From contig CM054114.1 in assembly GCA_028673005.1 (NCBI GenBank), forward strand, positions 128,121,307-128,185,306: a DNA stretch of 64,000 nt, in the 5' to 3' direction. Shown piece after piece: positions 1 to 11,240 of this stretch. Source of the DNA: Tanypteryx hageni. Its lineage: Eukaryota > Arthropoda > Insecta > Odonata > Petaluridae. Within the stretch, counting starts at the first letter, position 1. Every line of letters begins with the position of its first letter. A program made the translations under genes and the position numbers. The notes under the pieces were generated by a model. That model was not told the origin of the DNA. It searched no databases and saw nothing but the letters and a program-made list of their open reading frames with translations.

Positions 1-250
1 TCGGACAATAATTAGGACTACTTTACATGAAGACCTACATGTACTTTACAACGTACTTCGCTTGCTTCTCGTTAAATTCTCATCTGAGCGAAAAATATTG
101 AGAAAATTGCGAAATCTCAAAGAACGCATTTGGAAACTCCGTGTACTCCGACATGGAGTACACCTTTCCAGTCTTGGTCTTATTGCTCATGTAGAGCGAT
201 CTGACTCACGAAACTTGATATACGAAAACTTGGACACAAATTGATTGCCA
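1..250. repeat. Dispersed repeat, copy 1 (cut by window edge)
   Basis: This stretch shares long blocks with 9,225-9,660, including TCGGACAATAAT, the ACTTTACATGAAGA block, a 'gaaatctcaaagaac' block and the motif TCCGACATG-AGTACACCTTTCCA. Positions 141-163 form a hairpin with 9-bp arms (GTGTACTCC / GGAGTACAC) around GACAT. The hairpin is weaker but still recognisable in the second copy. No coding potential is seen, and the element class is unknown. Confidence 0.6.
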
Positions 251-462
251 GAGAATTTGAAAATTACGGATAGTTGATTTAATTTCGCGGAAAATTATAA
301 ATATTCTGCTATTATTCATGGAATTTATTGTCTAATACATATAGGCTCCACGTGGCTGAAGTGCTGTTGCCCTGGAGATCACGTTGGTTTATTTACGAGT
401 TTATACCTTGGTGTATGGTGATTTTTTAAGCGCTTGCAGTATGCAAGCACCGACAACTCGTA

Positions 463-988
463 TTACCGTATTGACCCGAATATAGTGCGATGTTTTTTTC
501 CTCAATGTGTACCTTTGAAAGTCGCATTCGCACTATATTCGAGTACTTGTTGCATTCGTACTATATTCGAATACTTGTATCTTTAAAAAATAACTGCGTA
601 TCGGCGCGTTTCATGACGCGTGTTTCAGCGCATATTTTTATAATTGCTACATTGTAAGTGAATTGGACGTTTATGTTACGATGCTACATTGTACAAATAT
701 ACTCGGTAAGGGTCTGAGGAGACTTAAAAATAGATCAAGGTCAAATTGCAGCAACCACAGCACCAGCACAGCTTCACGCAGGGTCGCGACACAACGTTAG
801 AAAACGAGGACCGTCTAAACGTGGCGTCACATTACCCCCCTTTAGTACATAATTCATGAGTTTACAGATAATTTAAATGTGCAAAAGAGAGAAAATTAAA
901 TGTTTTTCGTCTTTTTCTAAAATTCCTTTCAAAATACTTGGGATCGCACTATATTCGGGGTCGCATTATATTCGGGCTATTACTGTAA
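463..988. mobile_element. Miniature inverted-repeat element with TA target duplication
   Basis: The left end TTACCGTATTGACCCGAATA and the reverse complement of the right end, TTACAGTAATAGCCCGAATA, match at most positions. Each end is flanked by TA (461-462 and 989-990). Additional copies of 'CACTATATTCG' lie inside both ends (near 531, 560 and 947), in both orientations. A TA target duplication and short TIRs fit a non-autonomous Tc1/mariner or pogo-type element. No transposase is encoded. Confidence 0.65.
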
Positions 989-2942
989 TATATAATACAA
1001 CGCTTCTTCTATCACACTGCGTAACCCTTTTTAAACGTGATTTTAAAGAACACCCCGACTAGATAGAAGATATAAATTTTGGCAAGAATGCTATATTTAA
1101 GTACGTATTAAAATTCAATGACGAAAAAAGCTCCGTAAAAACAACCGTGTTTGATTCCAGGATATAAATTATGTTTCCCGTGAGATAAAACTTAAAAAGC
1201 GTTTTTTCGACTTGCAAGCTTTCATTCTTCGGCAAATTAATATTAGAAAAAATGAATTTAGATCTTTATACTGAGACTATAATTTTAACTAATAAAGCTT
1301 CCTATTATTATCGTTGAATTTGTACATCAGTTCAAAATCGATAAAATGTATCGTTTAAATCACGTTTTGTAAAAAATTGTCTTTTAGCCGTTTGCTGCAT
1401 TGGCATCCATATTATTTTCAGAATTCGATTTTCTAATATCGTCTCAATCCTAATATACGTACAAAAGAGTACATCATGATTTAACTCTAGAGATTTAAAT
1501 TCATGTTCCGTCATTTTTGGCGGGCACTTGAGTATTATTATAATGCGATCTCCCAGTAACGCTCAACCGATATAGACAGGCCATACCTGTCCCATTGCAA
1601 TCAAATTATCTCCAGCGATAAACCCACCCCTTGTAATATTAGTTCTCGAAATAACTCACCGAGTGACAATACATCCAATTTACACCCATCCTAAAAACAG
1701 ACAAAAAATGCCATCTCCACCCACTAAGACACATCTTTTCATTCAAAAATTCTCCTCGACGCCGCCGAGCCCCTCACTCTCTTCCCCATTTCGCCCCCGA
1801 CTACTCTCCCACCCCCACACTCTTTTATCCCTGCCTTACGTCCCCTAAACTGTCGAATACCGAATCCCCCATCCCTCGGCTACACTCCAACTCCATCGGA
1901 AACGTCAATCAATCGAGGGAAAAACTATCGCCAGCCGCACGAAAGGGGGAAAGGAGGTTTGAGAGAGGAGGAGGATTCGCTTCGACGGATCGTATTTCCC
2001 GCTCTGGCGACTCCTTCGATATTTTTATATCGACCTGGACGGGTCGGTGGGAGGATGTGGGGGAGGGTGGTTTGGGTCGGTAAGGGTAAGAAAAGGACGT
2101 TGTAAGGAAGAAGAAGATGTCCTCTGGGATGGAAAATTGCGGGGTATGTGGAAAGGGTCAGAGAGAATTGGTAGGGCGTTACGGGCGTCGGTGGAGAAAT
2201 AGGAAGGGTTGCAAAGAGAAAGGTTCTCTCTTTTTTATTTCGAGGTCCTGGGATGGCATGGGTGTATCGGAGAATGCGGGGGCGAGTTTTTGCGTCCGTC
2301 CTATAAGAGGAAAAAAATATAAAAAAAGGATTGGCGGAGAGGAGGTTGCGTAAACCTTTGCTTCTAATTTTGCAGAATGAAACGGATTTTCCCCTCGGGA
2401 CGAAGCTATCCCTCCCTGGGGACTAATGCGGGGGACATTGGGCGAACACGTGACGATGTACCGTATCGTTGTTATATAGCCGAGAGAAAATCTTGGAAGA
2501 TTCGGGCGTGGTTAAGTGGGAAGGGAGGATTTAGAGCGATTAACATGTTGGTTTGTGCCACCATTTGGGAGGAGCGTTTATTTCCTCCATCGTCCTTCGA
2601 TGGAATACCTAACATTCCTGTTTGAATTTTTAAAATACACCCAAACCAGGATAAGCCGAAAGTCTATAATTCGGACTTAGGTTATTTTTCTCTTACGTAT
2701 TCTTTTGCGTTTAAATAAGGTTCTGCTATTCGAGCATTATATGTATCCATTTAATATCAGTGACATATGTTATAATATAATTTTGTATTGTACGAGACCT
2801 AAAAAGAATAAGTATGACATTATATTATCTATTTTTTAAGTATTTTATCCCCTACTATTTATGAGCCTAAAATAAAACTACTATACCACAATACAAGTAA
2901 ATAATAATTATATACAATAAAGTATTGCATTACATAATAAAG
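989..2942. other. Intergenic or intronic stretch, no gene seen
   Basis: AT-rich DNA with a pyrimidine-rich patch (about 1,680-1,850) followed by a purine-rich patch (about 1,930-2,360). The open frames here come from compositional bias and show no recognisable domain. Confidence 0.5.
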
Positions 2943-3243
2943 CAGGGGACGGTAAACCTATCTGCATGGCGGATCACATTCTTAGTGTAAATGCTTCGGG
3001 AGGCCGCATTTAAAGTCAAGAGATCTTCGGCGGTTTCACATCAAAAGTTACCTAGAGATTCTGCGGTCTCCTAATAGTGAAAATGATGACTAAATATTTT
3101 ACTAGCGTTAAAACTTCACCAAAAAGGTGTTGAAACCAAAATTTTATTTAAAAAATGAAATTGTCTCTATTAAATTTTACCAACCACTTTTTAATCATCG
3201 CTTCGCGAGCCGTATGCGGCCTTCGGGACGTATGTAACCTCTG
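2943..3243. mobile_element. hAT-like miniature element, copy 1
   Basis: It begins CAGGGGACGGTAAACC and ends ...GTAACCTCTG. It shares internal blocks ('aggccgcattTaaagtca', 'gaaaatgatgactaaat', 'catcgcttcgcgagcc') with 56,877-57,199, and more weakly with 59,085-59,390. The flanking octamers taataaag and ttacaaag match at 6 of 8 positions, consistent with an aged 8-bp target duplication. It is non-coding. Confidence 0.6.
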
Positions 3244-3765
3244 TTACAAAGAATCGCATGATGAAATGAATACGTCTATATTTGAAATCCTACTGCTCTA
3301 ATAACCTTTATATCTATCAATTATATGTAGCGGAGATTAGTTGCTTATAGAAATGAACAATATGCGAACGCCCAAAAAAGAAGTTTTGTTGATTCCAAGT
3401 AACGGAGATGCTTCTGTTTTATAAAGTTCCAACTATTAAAATACTAAATCCTCAAGATTTCAAACTTATTAGTACTTAGCAATTAAAGAAACTTTTTCGC
3501 GAGATGATATAAGTATATTATTTTCAGTAGTAAATTCCGTCACCAAAAAAAAGCAAACATTTAACTCCGGGGACAATACGCAGAACCCCGCAAACTGAAC
3601 AACGGAAAACTGGATTCCCTGAAACAAATTCCATTCGCTCGAATGCAGACGTCACCAATTATCTAACGCTCTATTATCGCCGACGATACGCAACCCAATT
3701 TCCAAAGGTTACATTCAGAGATAATGGGATATAACTCCAAATACTGACATAATTGTCATCGGCAG

Positions 3766-3810
<45 letters not shown>

Positions 3811-6190
3811 CCTATATCGAAGATAGGAAGTAGCATGGCGGGTGGCTTGGAAAGAGGAAGCAGGATGGAGAGCTGAATAGTTTCTGCTTCAGCAGCGTGT
3901 ATCTTCGTAGGAGGGTTTCAACAATTCCTAAACTCGCGGAATGGAACTTGTAACGCTCAGGCCACCTCCGTTTCGTTTTCAAATCTTTTGCGACAACATC
4001 CACCATTCTCTGAAGTAGAGAAAGAGAGAATAGAATAGAGAGAGAGAGGAGGATTTCCTTGCTTTAGTAACCTGGGGTAAACTTCCCTCAGTGGGATTAC
4101 CGGGGAGTGGAGGAAAAAGGAGGAGGCTTTCCGAGTGTGGGGGAGGAGGTAGGAGACTAAAGGAGACAAGAAGAAGGAAAAGGGCGGACAAAAGAGGAGG
4201 GGAAGGGGGAGGTGTATACCGGGAAGAGGGATTTAGTTAATGGAGCAACAGAGATTTCCTCAAAGCTTCGAGAATCCATTAAGTAAGAGAGAGAGAGGGA
4301 GAGAGAAAGGCAATGCGATTTCATAGTAAAGAAGGATTAATACTACGTGCACTTGCCATTCTAACGGAATTGGTTCTGACAGTATTAAAAGGGGGGAGAG
4401 AGGAAGGGTGAAAGACGTGAAGTGATGAGTGGATGGGAAGGAAAAAAGATGTAGAAGAAAGTCCTCTGGAGATTATCTGTTGAATTGTTTGACGGGAACG
4501 GAAGGCTGAGACTAATTTTCGAGTGAATCGGATTAGGAGGAGCCATCGATAGCGCACTTGAGCGCATCACGATTCACCTCTGACGTCCTCTCTTAAAGCA
4601 AAAAACACGTGAAAGCAAAAAGCTCTGAAAAAGAGTCGGCAAAAATCTCCAAATAAAAATTACTTAGGAACCAGGCTTTAATAATGAAATCAAAATTTTC
4701 TACAGTATATAATCGATGTTTAAAAAATTATTGGTTAATAAACTTATGAAAGTTTTAACACACAAACACGGGAATGCAACATAAGCATATTTTTCTAAGG
4801 TATGATAAGCATAGGAGAATTACCACTAAACTCGCAGAAAACAGAATCGAGTTTTTTAAACCAATGAAGATTATAAAATTCTTAAAGAAAAATAATCTTC
4901 TGAAGCATCTTGAAAATACCGCATTGGCCCTACCATAAGACAACTCTGTGCAAACCAGAGACTCGATGCCTTACGATTCCGGTTGAGAATATCTACTAGG
5001 TGCTTACTAGTGAATTATAAAATTCTACACATTATCAAAAAGACAATATTGAATCGTTTTTACCTAGTTGCATTTAAACTTTAACACAAGAGCGACCTTT
5101 CCGATATTTCGAAGTGACCTTTCTGATATTTCGAATTGAAATAAGGAATTCGTCTCTCCTACTTTTTTCCTTAACCCAGTTTTTGAATTTCAGTCGCCTT
5201 TTGCTTGAGGTCAAGTAATAATAGATAGCACCAACGCGGTGTATATTTTTTGAGGAGAGAGCACATTAAGATTCTGAAAATGAAAGGTAAGAAAAGACGA
5301 CATGGAGAAGAATGACATTCACACTGAAGGCTGAATAAAAGAATATAGAAGCAAATCTAAAATTTTGATGCGGGGGACGCCTTCCGAAAAAAAGGAACAT
5401 ATGAAAGACAGAGGGCAAAGATACGCAAAGAAAGAATCTTTGAGGAATTTATCTGTTTCAATGGATACTTATGTATGTATGGCAAAAGGGATGTTAGTAT
5501 GGAACAAGAGAAGAAAGAAGTAATGCATGTTACATAAATAATAGATAAGAGAAAGGATACGGGTAAGTTTGTGGGGAAAACACATATGCGTAGATACACA
5601 ATGGAGCAAAAAAATGGATTTGGAAAATAAATTTCCCAGGGCTGAGTGATTTCACGCCTCTTCTAGAAAGGATCTTTTGGGGCAATGTAAGAACTCCGCT
5701 CTACCAAAAACGTCAAAGAGATAAAGCGTAAATAAAAGACAGCGGGTCTATGACAATGAAATTGCATTTCCTGTGCGCGTGTGTGAGAGAGAGAGAGCGA
5801 GAGATAAAGAAAGTGAGTCGAGACTTCACCAGGTTTTACTGAGTAAAACTTCATTCCAGTCGTATTTAAGGCAGACGATTTAATGAAGAAAAACAATCTT
5901 TGCCGTTCTCTTCCCTAGCCATAGTCAGTTCATAAAATCATGCAGTATTTTGTAAAGTTACTGAATTTTTAGCTAATAATTTACACTGAAGCACTTGACC
6001 TAAAATAAAGATAAATTAAGTACTAGGCGTCCCTATCTTAATATGCACAGAAAAAATACTTCGATTGCAAAACATTTAAAAATAAAATTTAACTGCAATG
6101 CAACTACTAAAAGCCATTGAGGAGATTTAGAGATTTTTCGTTAATCTTAGTATTAAATTATCCCAATCCTTCAATTACAGCATTATTGAT
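3244..6190. other. Non-coding stretch with microsatellite and GA-rich tracts
   Basis: Contains a (TA)n run at 3,769-3,807, a GA-rich block at about 4,010-4,560 and a GA dinucleotide patch near 5,785-5,815. I see no gene. Confidence 0.5.
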
Positions 6191-6733
6191 GGTTTAGACT
6201 GTAACCCTTTTTCGTATAATTGTTGGGTTCTCGCGTTCTAACCCCAATTGGAGAATATTTTTTGTTTATTATTATTAAATACGTATTATTATTATAAAAT
6301 GTATCATTACACCACATTATATTGTTTATAATATTTATTTAATGATAAATTTTAAAATGATATTTATAAAATATTATTATACCAAAATTATTGTTGTTAT
6401 AATTTTGGTTTCCACGTACATTTTCTATTCGTAGAAACAACTATTATTAAGGACGGGAAATCATTTTATTAATTCACACCTGCTTCATATACTATATAAA
6501 GAAGTGCAAATTATAACGGTAATAATTTAGGTATAATAATATTTTATAAATAATATTTTTTAATTATTATTAATTAAATAATATTATAAACAACATAATT
6601 TGGTATAATGATATATTTTTATAATCATAATAATAATACGTATTTAATAATAATAAATATAAAAAATATTCTCCCAACGGGGTTCGAACGCGAGAACCCA
6701 AATATTATACGGAAAATGGTTATAGATTAAACC
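6191..6733. mobile_element. Foldback (long inverted repeat) element
   Basis: The arms (about 6,191-6,420 and 6,500-6,733) are reverse complements over roughly 230 bp, with scattered mismatches and a short AT-rich centre. The outer arm reads GGTTTAGACTGTAACC... on the left. The right arm reverse-complemented reads GGTTTAATCTATAACC.... Each arm carries a 'GGGTTCTCGCGTTC' block that, read on the + strand of the right arm (6,681-6,691), is GGTTCGAACGC, resembling a tRNA T-arm or Pol III B-box. No open frame is present. It is best described as a MITE or foldback element. Confidence 0.75.
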
Positions 6734-8031
6734 GAAAACATTTCAACAAGAAATGGCCTTTTATCGCTTTTGATCATTTGGAACGGTTATTGCCCTGAAG
6801 CAAAGAGCCAATATAAAGAATTTTGGTACAAGGGATCTCATATTTCATGCATACTTTCTGCTCTCCAAATTTCGTCCGAATTCCTAAGGGGCTGGGCGTA
6901 ACCTCTCCTTGTTAGATAATGTTTGCATATTTTATATTCCGTTATAATGCCGCTTAGTAAATCCATTTTTAAACGTTTTTTTTAAATTGGATGATAATTT
7001 GCTCCCATTGAATTTGCGTTAGTTGTGGTTTTTTTGTATAGCATAAACACCTAATGAGGAATGCCGTAGCCAATGTTAAATAACAAGAGAGCAAAGTTAA
7101 TGAAGAAAACCTAGGAAATTTTTAAATATAGAGGCCTGAAATTACAACAAGGGAAGTAAACTTTAGACAGAGTAAGATAGAGAAAAGAGGAAGGACAGAG
7201 AGGAATATTGTATATATATAATGAGAATTAAGGGGTGAAACATAGATAAAAGTTCAAGGTAAAAATGAGAGAGGACGCAGTAAAATTGAGTACGAGATAG
7301 AGAAGTGGGGAGAGGTGAGGGGATTACAAAGTGTAAGAGATAAGGACAAGGAGACGTAGGCAGAGAGAGGAGAGAGGGAAGACAGAGGGAGGAAAAAGAT
7401 GAGGGATAGCCACGGATTTGGAAAAAATTGGATAGAAGGTAACAGCCTCCGCTTCCACTTCATCCCTCTTCCTTCCTCCCTTCATCCCTCTCTCTCCCTC
7501 TCCCACCATCTCTCTCCACGCCCCTTTCCCAACTCCTCGGGAGTTTCGTGGTATAAAATAGTTTGGCAAGTGAGTAGATTAGGTGAGTAGGAGAATACCG
7601 GGCGAAGAATTGAGGGGGCGGAGAGAGGCGGGGGCAATGAAGGTGGAAGAAAGTCGTGAAGGGAGGTAATTGTCAGGAGAAGAAGAAAAAATCAAGCCAT
7701 TTGGGTAAAATGTGTAGCGCGGAGCGAGTGTTAGAAGTCGCTCGGTGACTTTTGAGCTATCTTCGACAGAGAATAGAGAGCAGAAAAACAGAATAGACGT
7801 TATATTAACGAGTATTTACTAAGGAGAAGTTTCAAAATATCGAGTTATTTTTTAATTTAAATTTATATCTCATGCAATAACATACGCCTTCACGGCAAGA
7901 TTCAAATCTTTATCCTTAGTATTCGATAAAAGGTACCCTCTGCTTACAACTTACATTACTACCTTAGTAAACAACAAACTACAGTGAGATAAGGCGGTAG
8001 ACACGTTTAATAAAGGCGGATATTAAAATAC
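6734..8031. other. Non-coding stretch with a GA-rich block
   Basis: AT-rich DNA. At about 7,140-7,440 one strand is nearly all purine, followed by a CT-rich patch (7,440-7,535) and more purine-rich sequence to about 7,700. The open frames here are compositional. Confidence 0.45.
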
Positions 8032-8333
8032 ATAAAACTATATCAAAATTACTTTTTAACTTAACTACTTTTGTATAAAGAACACTAAAAAGTAAAAATA
8101 AGAACTAGAAAATAATTACAGTTTTCGTGTAAAATTTGGGTGGCACACATTGCAAAAATTTCGTTTTCTCCTTATATTATATCAAGTACCGGCATAAGAG
8201 CTCACTGTACGTTTATATTTAGCTGAAAATTCACCCAATTTTTATACGAAAATTGTAATTATTTTCTTGCTTTTAGTGCATTTAAACGTACATAAAAGTT
8301 GGTAGGTAAAACTTAATTTTTATATAGTTTTAT
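8032..8333. mobile_element. Inverted-repeat miniature element
   Basis: The left arm beginning ATAAAACTATATCAAAATTA is the imperfect reverse complement of the right arm ending TAATTTTTATATAGTTTTAT. The inner parts also match ('gaaaataattacagttttcgt' region against its complement near 8,245-8,270). Arms are about 105-115 bp around a centre of about 80 bp. No coding sequence and no clear target duplication are seen. Confidence 0.55.
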
Positions 8334-9224
8334 TTTAAACTATTTCGTCATCATTCATGTATACAGTAGCAGCGATATCAATAAATATTATCATCATAAA
8401 TTTGTTTTAAATAAATTATAAATGAATTGATTTTTTAATATTTGCATGATTTCGCATTAATTATTATTAGAATACATAGTAATAAAAACGACATAATTTA
8501 AAAATCATACAGAAAACCATTAAGCCTTTACCGTGATCTTCACACGTGTAACTTATTATTAGCGAATCCCTTAGAAAGATTACCTTTCCTACCGTTCTTC
8601 TGAGGCTTTAATTTTTATTTTTTCCTGCTTTATTATGAGTCTGTAGAAAGATTTCATAGAGCGTACAAAAACAGGCAACTGAACTATTCCAACAAATAAA
8701 TTTGTTTCATACGGATTTTCATCGTTGAAATATTTACAAAAGATCGCATTAATTAATAATTGAATAGTAATTAGACATCTGAATTATTCTAAAGAATTGA
8801 ATTAAAATGAATAGCAACAATATAAAGTAATCGTAAGGTCATAAATTAGTTTCAAATGAGTCATTTTTTTTAAATCGCCTTAATTAACTTCAGAAGAGCA
8901 ATTCAAATGAAATAATAATTAAACATTCATAAAGAAAGTCGCTAACACTTATCCAGTAAATTATAATGACCTATTAGCGGGCTGCGAGCTTGCTCAATCA
9001 GTGGCGTATTTGTCTACATCAGCAATTTTAAACGCGAGTAAAGCTGTTTAGAATCCTGCCGAGGAAAGGTTTTTTCTCATGTCGCAGAGGTTGAAAAGAT
9101 AAATATACTACTTTCAAAGTTAATATAGAAGTTGGTAAATATAAATACACTTACGTGTAAAAACCGTGATGCTCTTATTGGATTATTATGCGTTTTTTGC
9201 ACGAAGTGAACGCTTATAGGGGAG
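8334..9224. other. Non-coding AT-rich stretch
   Basis: No gene is recognised. A weak tRNA-like segment occurs near 8,985-9,070 (A-box-like text followed by GTTTAGAATCC), too degenerate to call as a SINE. Confidence 0.4.
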
Positions 9225-9660
9225 GTCGTTTCCGTCCGTCGTTAAAATTTGGAAACCGCTGGACGTATTATGATGAAATTTGGTATTGGGAAGTTGAGCT
9301 AAAATTTATTGACCGATTTCAATTTTGGTCAAACTCGGACAATAATGATGACCACTTTACATGAAGACGTACAATGTTCCTTTGTTTCAACTCGGGAACC
9401 GTTGGGTGTATTTGGCTGAAATTTGGTATTGGAGAGTTTTGCTAAAATTGGTCGACCGATTCCAATTTTGGTTACAATCGGACAACAATGACGACCACTT
9501 TACATGAAGATCAACATGTAGTTTACAATGTTCCTTTGTTTCAACTCGGGAACCGCTTGACATATAAAATATTAAGAGCATTGTGAAATCTCAAAGAACA
9601 CATTTGGATATGTACTCCGACATGAAGTACACCTTTCCAATCTTGTTAGTATTTGAATGA
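9225..9660. repeat. Tandem/dispersed repeat, copy 2
   Basis: At least two units in tandem. GAAATTTGGTATT recurs at 9,275 and 9,418 (143 bp apart). CCTTTGTTTCAACTCGGGAACCG recurs 154 bp apart, the second unit carrying a short insertion. The same family lies at 1-250. The GAAATTTGGTA core recalls the periodic array at 55,440-56,350. Non-coding. Confidence 0.65.
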
Positions 9661-10389
9661 ATGACATGCCTCGTCGTTACATGCTCATCAACTTTCACCA
9701 TCGCACTTTAAAACTAAGTATTGGACGCTCACTATCGACTCAAATTAGACGTAATGTTTTACTACATAAGTTTAAACGTTAACCTATACGGCATGTTTTT
9801 GTTTCATTACCTTCTAAAAAAATATTATGATTAACAATGAGCAATTACGTTTGTGTATTAATAAATCCGAGTAAATAATGCAGGAAATGAAAGTAAATAA
9901 TTTAAAAAGTGCCATATGTTTACAATTTTAGCAAATTAATAGTTAAAGACAGCAAATGACCGAAAGTGGCTACATCCATATATAATAAATAGATTATTGG
10001 AAACGTACTCTGAGTAATAACACTGGTAAATAAATTAAGTCTAACCTGCTAGTAAAACGCAAATGTTTTTACATAATGGAATGTTGATTACAAATCATTT
10101 ACAAAAAATACAATTTATTTAGCCTGCTTAATCGGTTATAAAAAAATCTACCAAAAAATAATCACAATTGAATAATTGGAAAACCAAAGTAAAATGCACA
10201 CCGCTATTTGACCCCACGGGGCCTAAAGTAAACAAACAATTATTTATTGGACAAATGTGAATGCATCAATATCTCTAAGGATTAATCTTATTCCTTTTAG
10301 CTAAATTTTTCATCAGAAACATTTATAAATGATTAAACCTGAGGTACACATTTAACAAAAAATAGCGTTCTTTTAAGAAATTTTCGGAG
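9661..10389. other. Non-coding AT-rich stretch
   Basis: No gene, RNA gene or clear repeat is recognised. Confidence 0.4.
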
Positions 10390-11240
10390 ATAAGCAAGTT
10401 AGAGAACTAATCAGCATTAAGGAGACGAGGAACGGAAAAAAGATAGATTGATGAAGATTTTTCCGATTAGCGAGAATGTAACAGAGGTGGAAAGGAGGCT
10501 CAGATGAGAGAGGAATGAAAGTAAGAGAAAGTGAACTAGAGAAAGGTAGAATATGAGAGGGAAAGAGGTGAATGAACTTAATTAGGGTTTCTGAGGAATG
10601 AAACCTGCAAGTCAGATTGGCAATGCAAATGAGAGAGAATTTTAAATTAAAAGAAAAGTGAGGGTTAGAGGAGAATATAGGGGAGGAATGGGAGTGGGTG
10701 GAGAGGAGAGGGCAGAAGAGAGGAGAGAGGAGATGGGAGAGGAGAGGGAGGAGGAGACGCGGGAAGGAGGAGGAGACGGGAGAGGGAGGAGGAGACGTGA
10801 TAGAAAAGAGACGGGGGAGAGAAGAGGAGAGGGGGAAATGGAGAGAGGGGAAGGGAGAGGGGTAAGGACGAGGGGGGAAGGACGAGGGGGAAAGGACGAG
10901 GGGGGAACGACGAGGGGGGGAACGACGAGGGGGGAACGACGAGGGGGGAATGACGAGGGGGGAACGACGAGGGGGGAATGGACAGGGAGGATGGGTGAGG
11001 GGAGAAGGATGAGGGAGGAAGGATGAGGGGGGAAGGAGAGGAGGAAGGATGAGGGGGATGGGCAGGGGAGAGGGGAAGGGGAGGGAGAGGGGGAGATGGG
11101 GAGGGGAGGGAGAGGGGAGATGGGGAGGGGGGAGATGGGGAGGGGAGGGAGAGGGGGTGGGGAGGGGTGAAGGGGCGAGAGGAGGGGAGATAAGGAAGTG
11201 GAGAGGGGAAGTGGAGAGGGGGAGGGGAAACAGAATGTCA
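10390..11240 (+). repeat. Polypurine tract with G-rich minisatellite
   Basis: The + strand is almost entirely G and A. At 10,867-10,980 about eight units of a 14-15 bp repeat (GACGAGGGGGGAAC and close variants) stand in tandem. From 11,050 to 11,230 a looser GGGGAGATGGGGAGG-type repeat follows. Long open frames run through both strands here (for example about 300 codons on the - strand), but they encode only Ser/Pro/Leu or Arg/Gly/Glu repeats, the expected product of a two-letter sequence. Confidence 0.85.

Noticed and set aside
8985..9070. Possible tRNA-derived SINE
   Set aside because: A- and B-box matches are weak, and no second copy is seen in the window.
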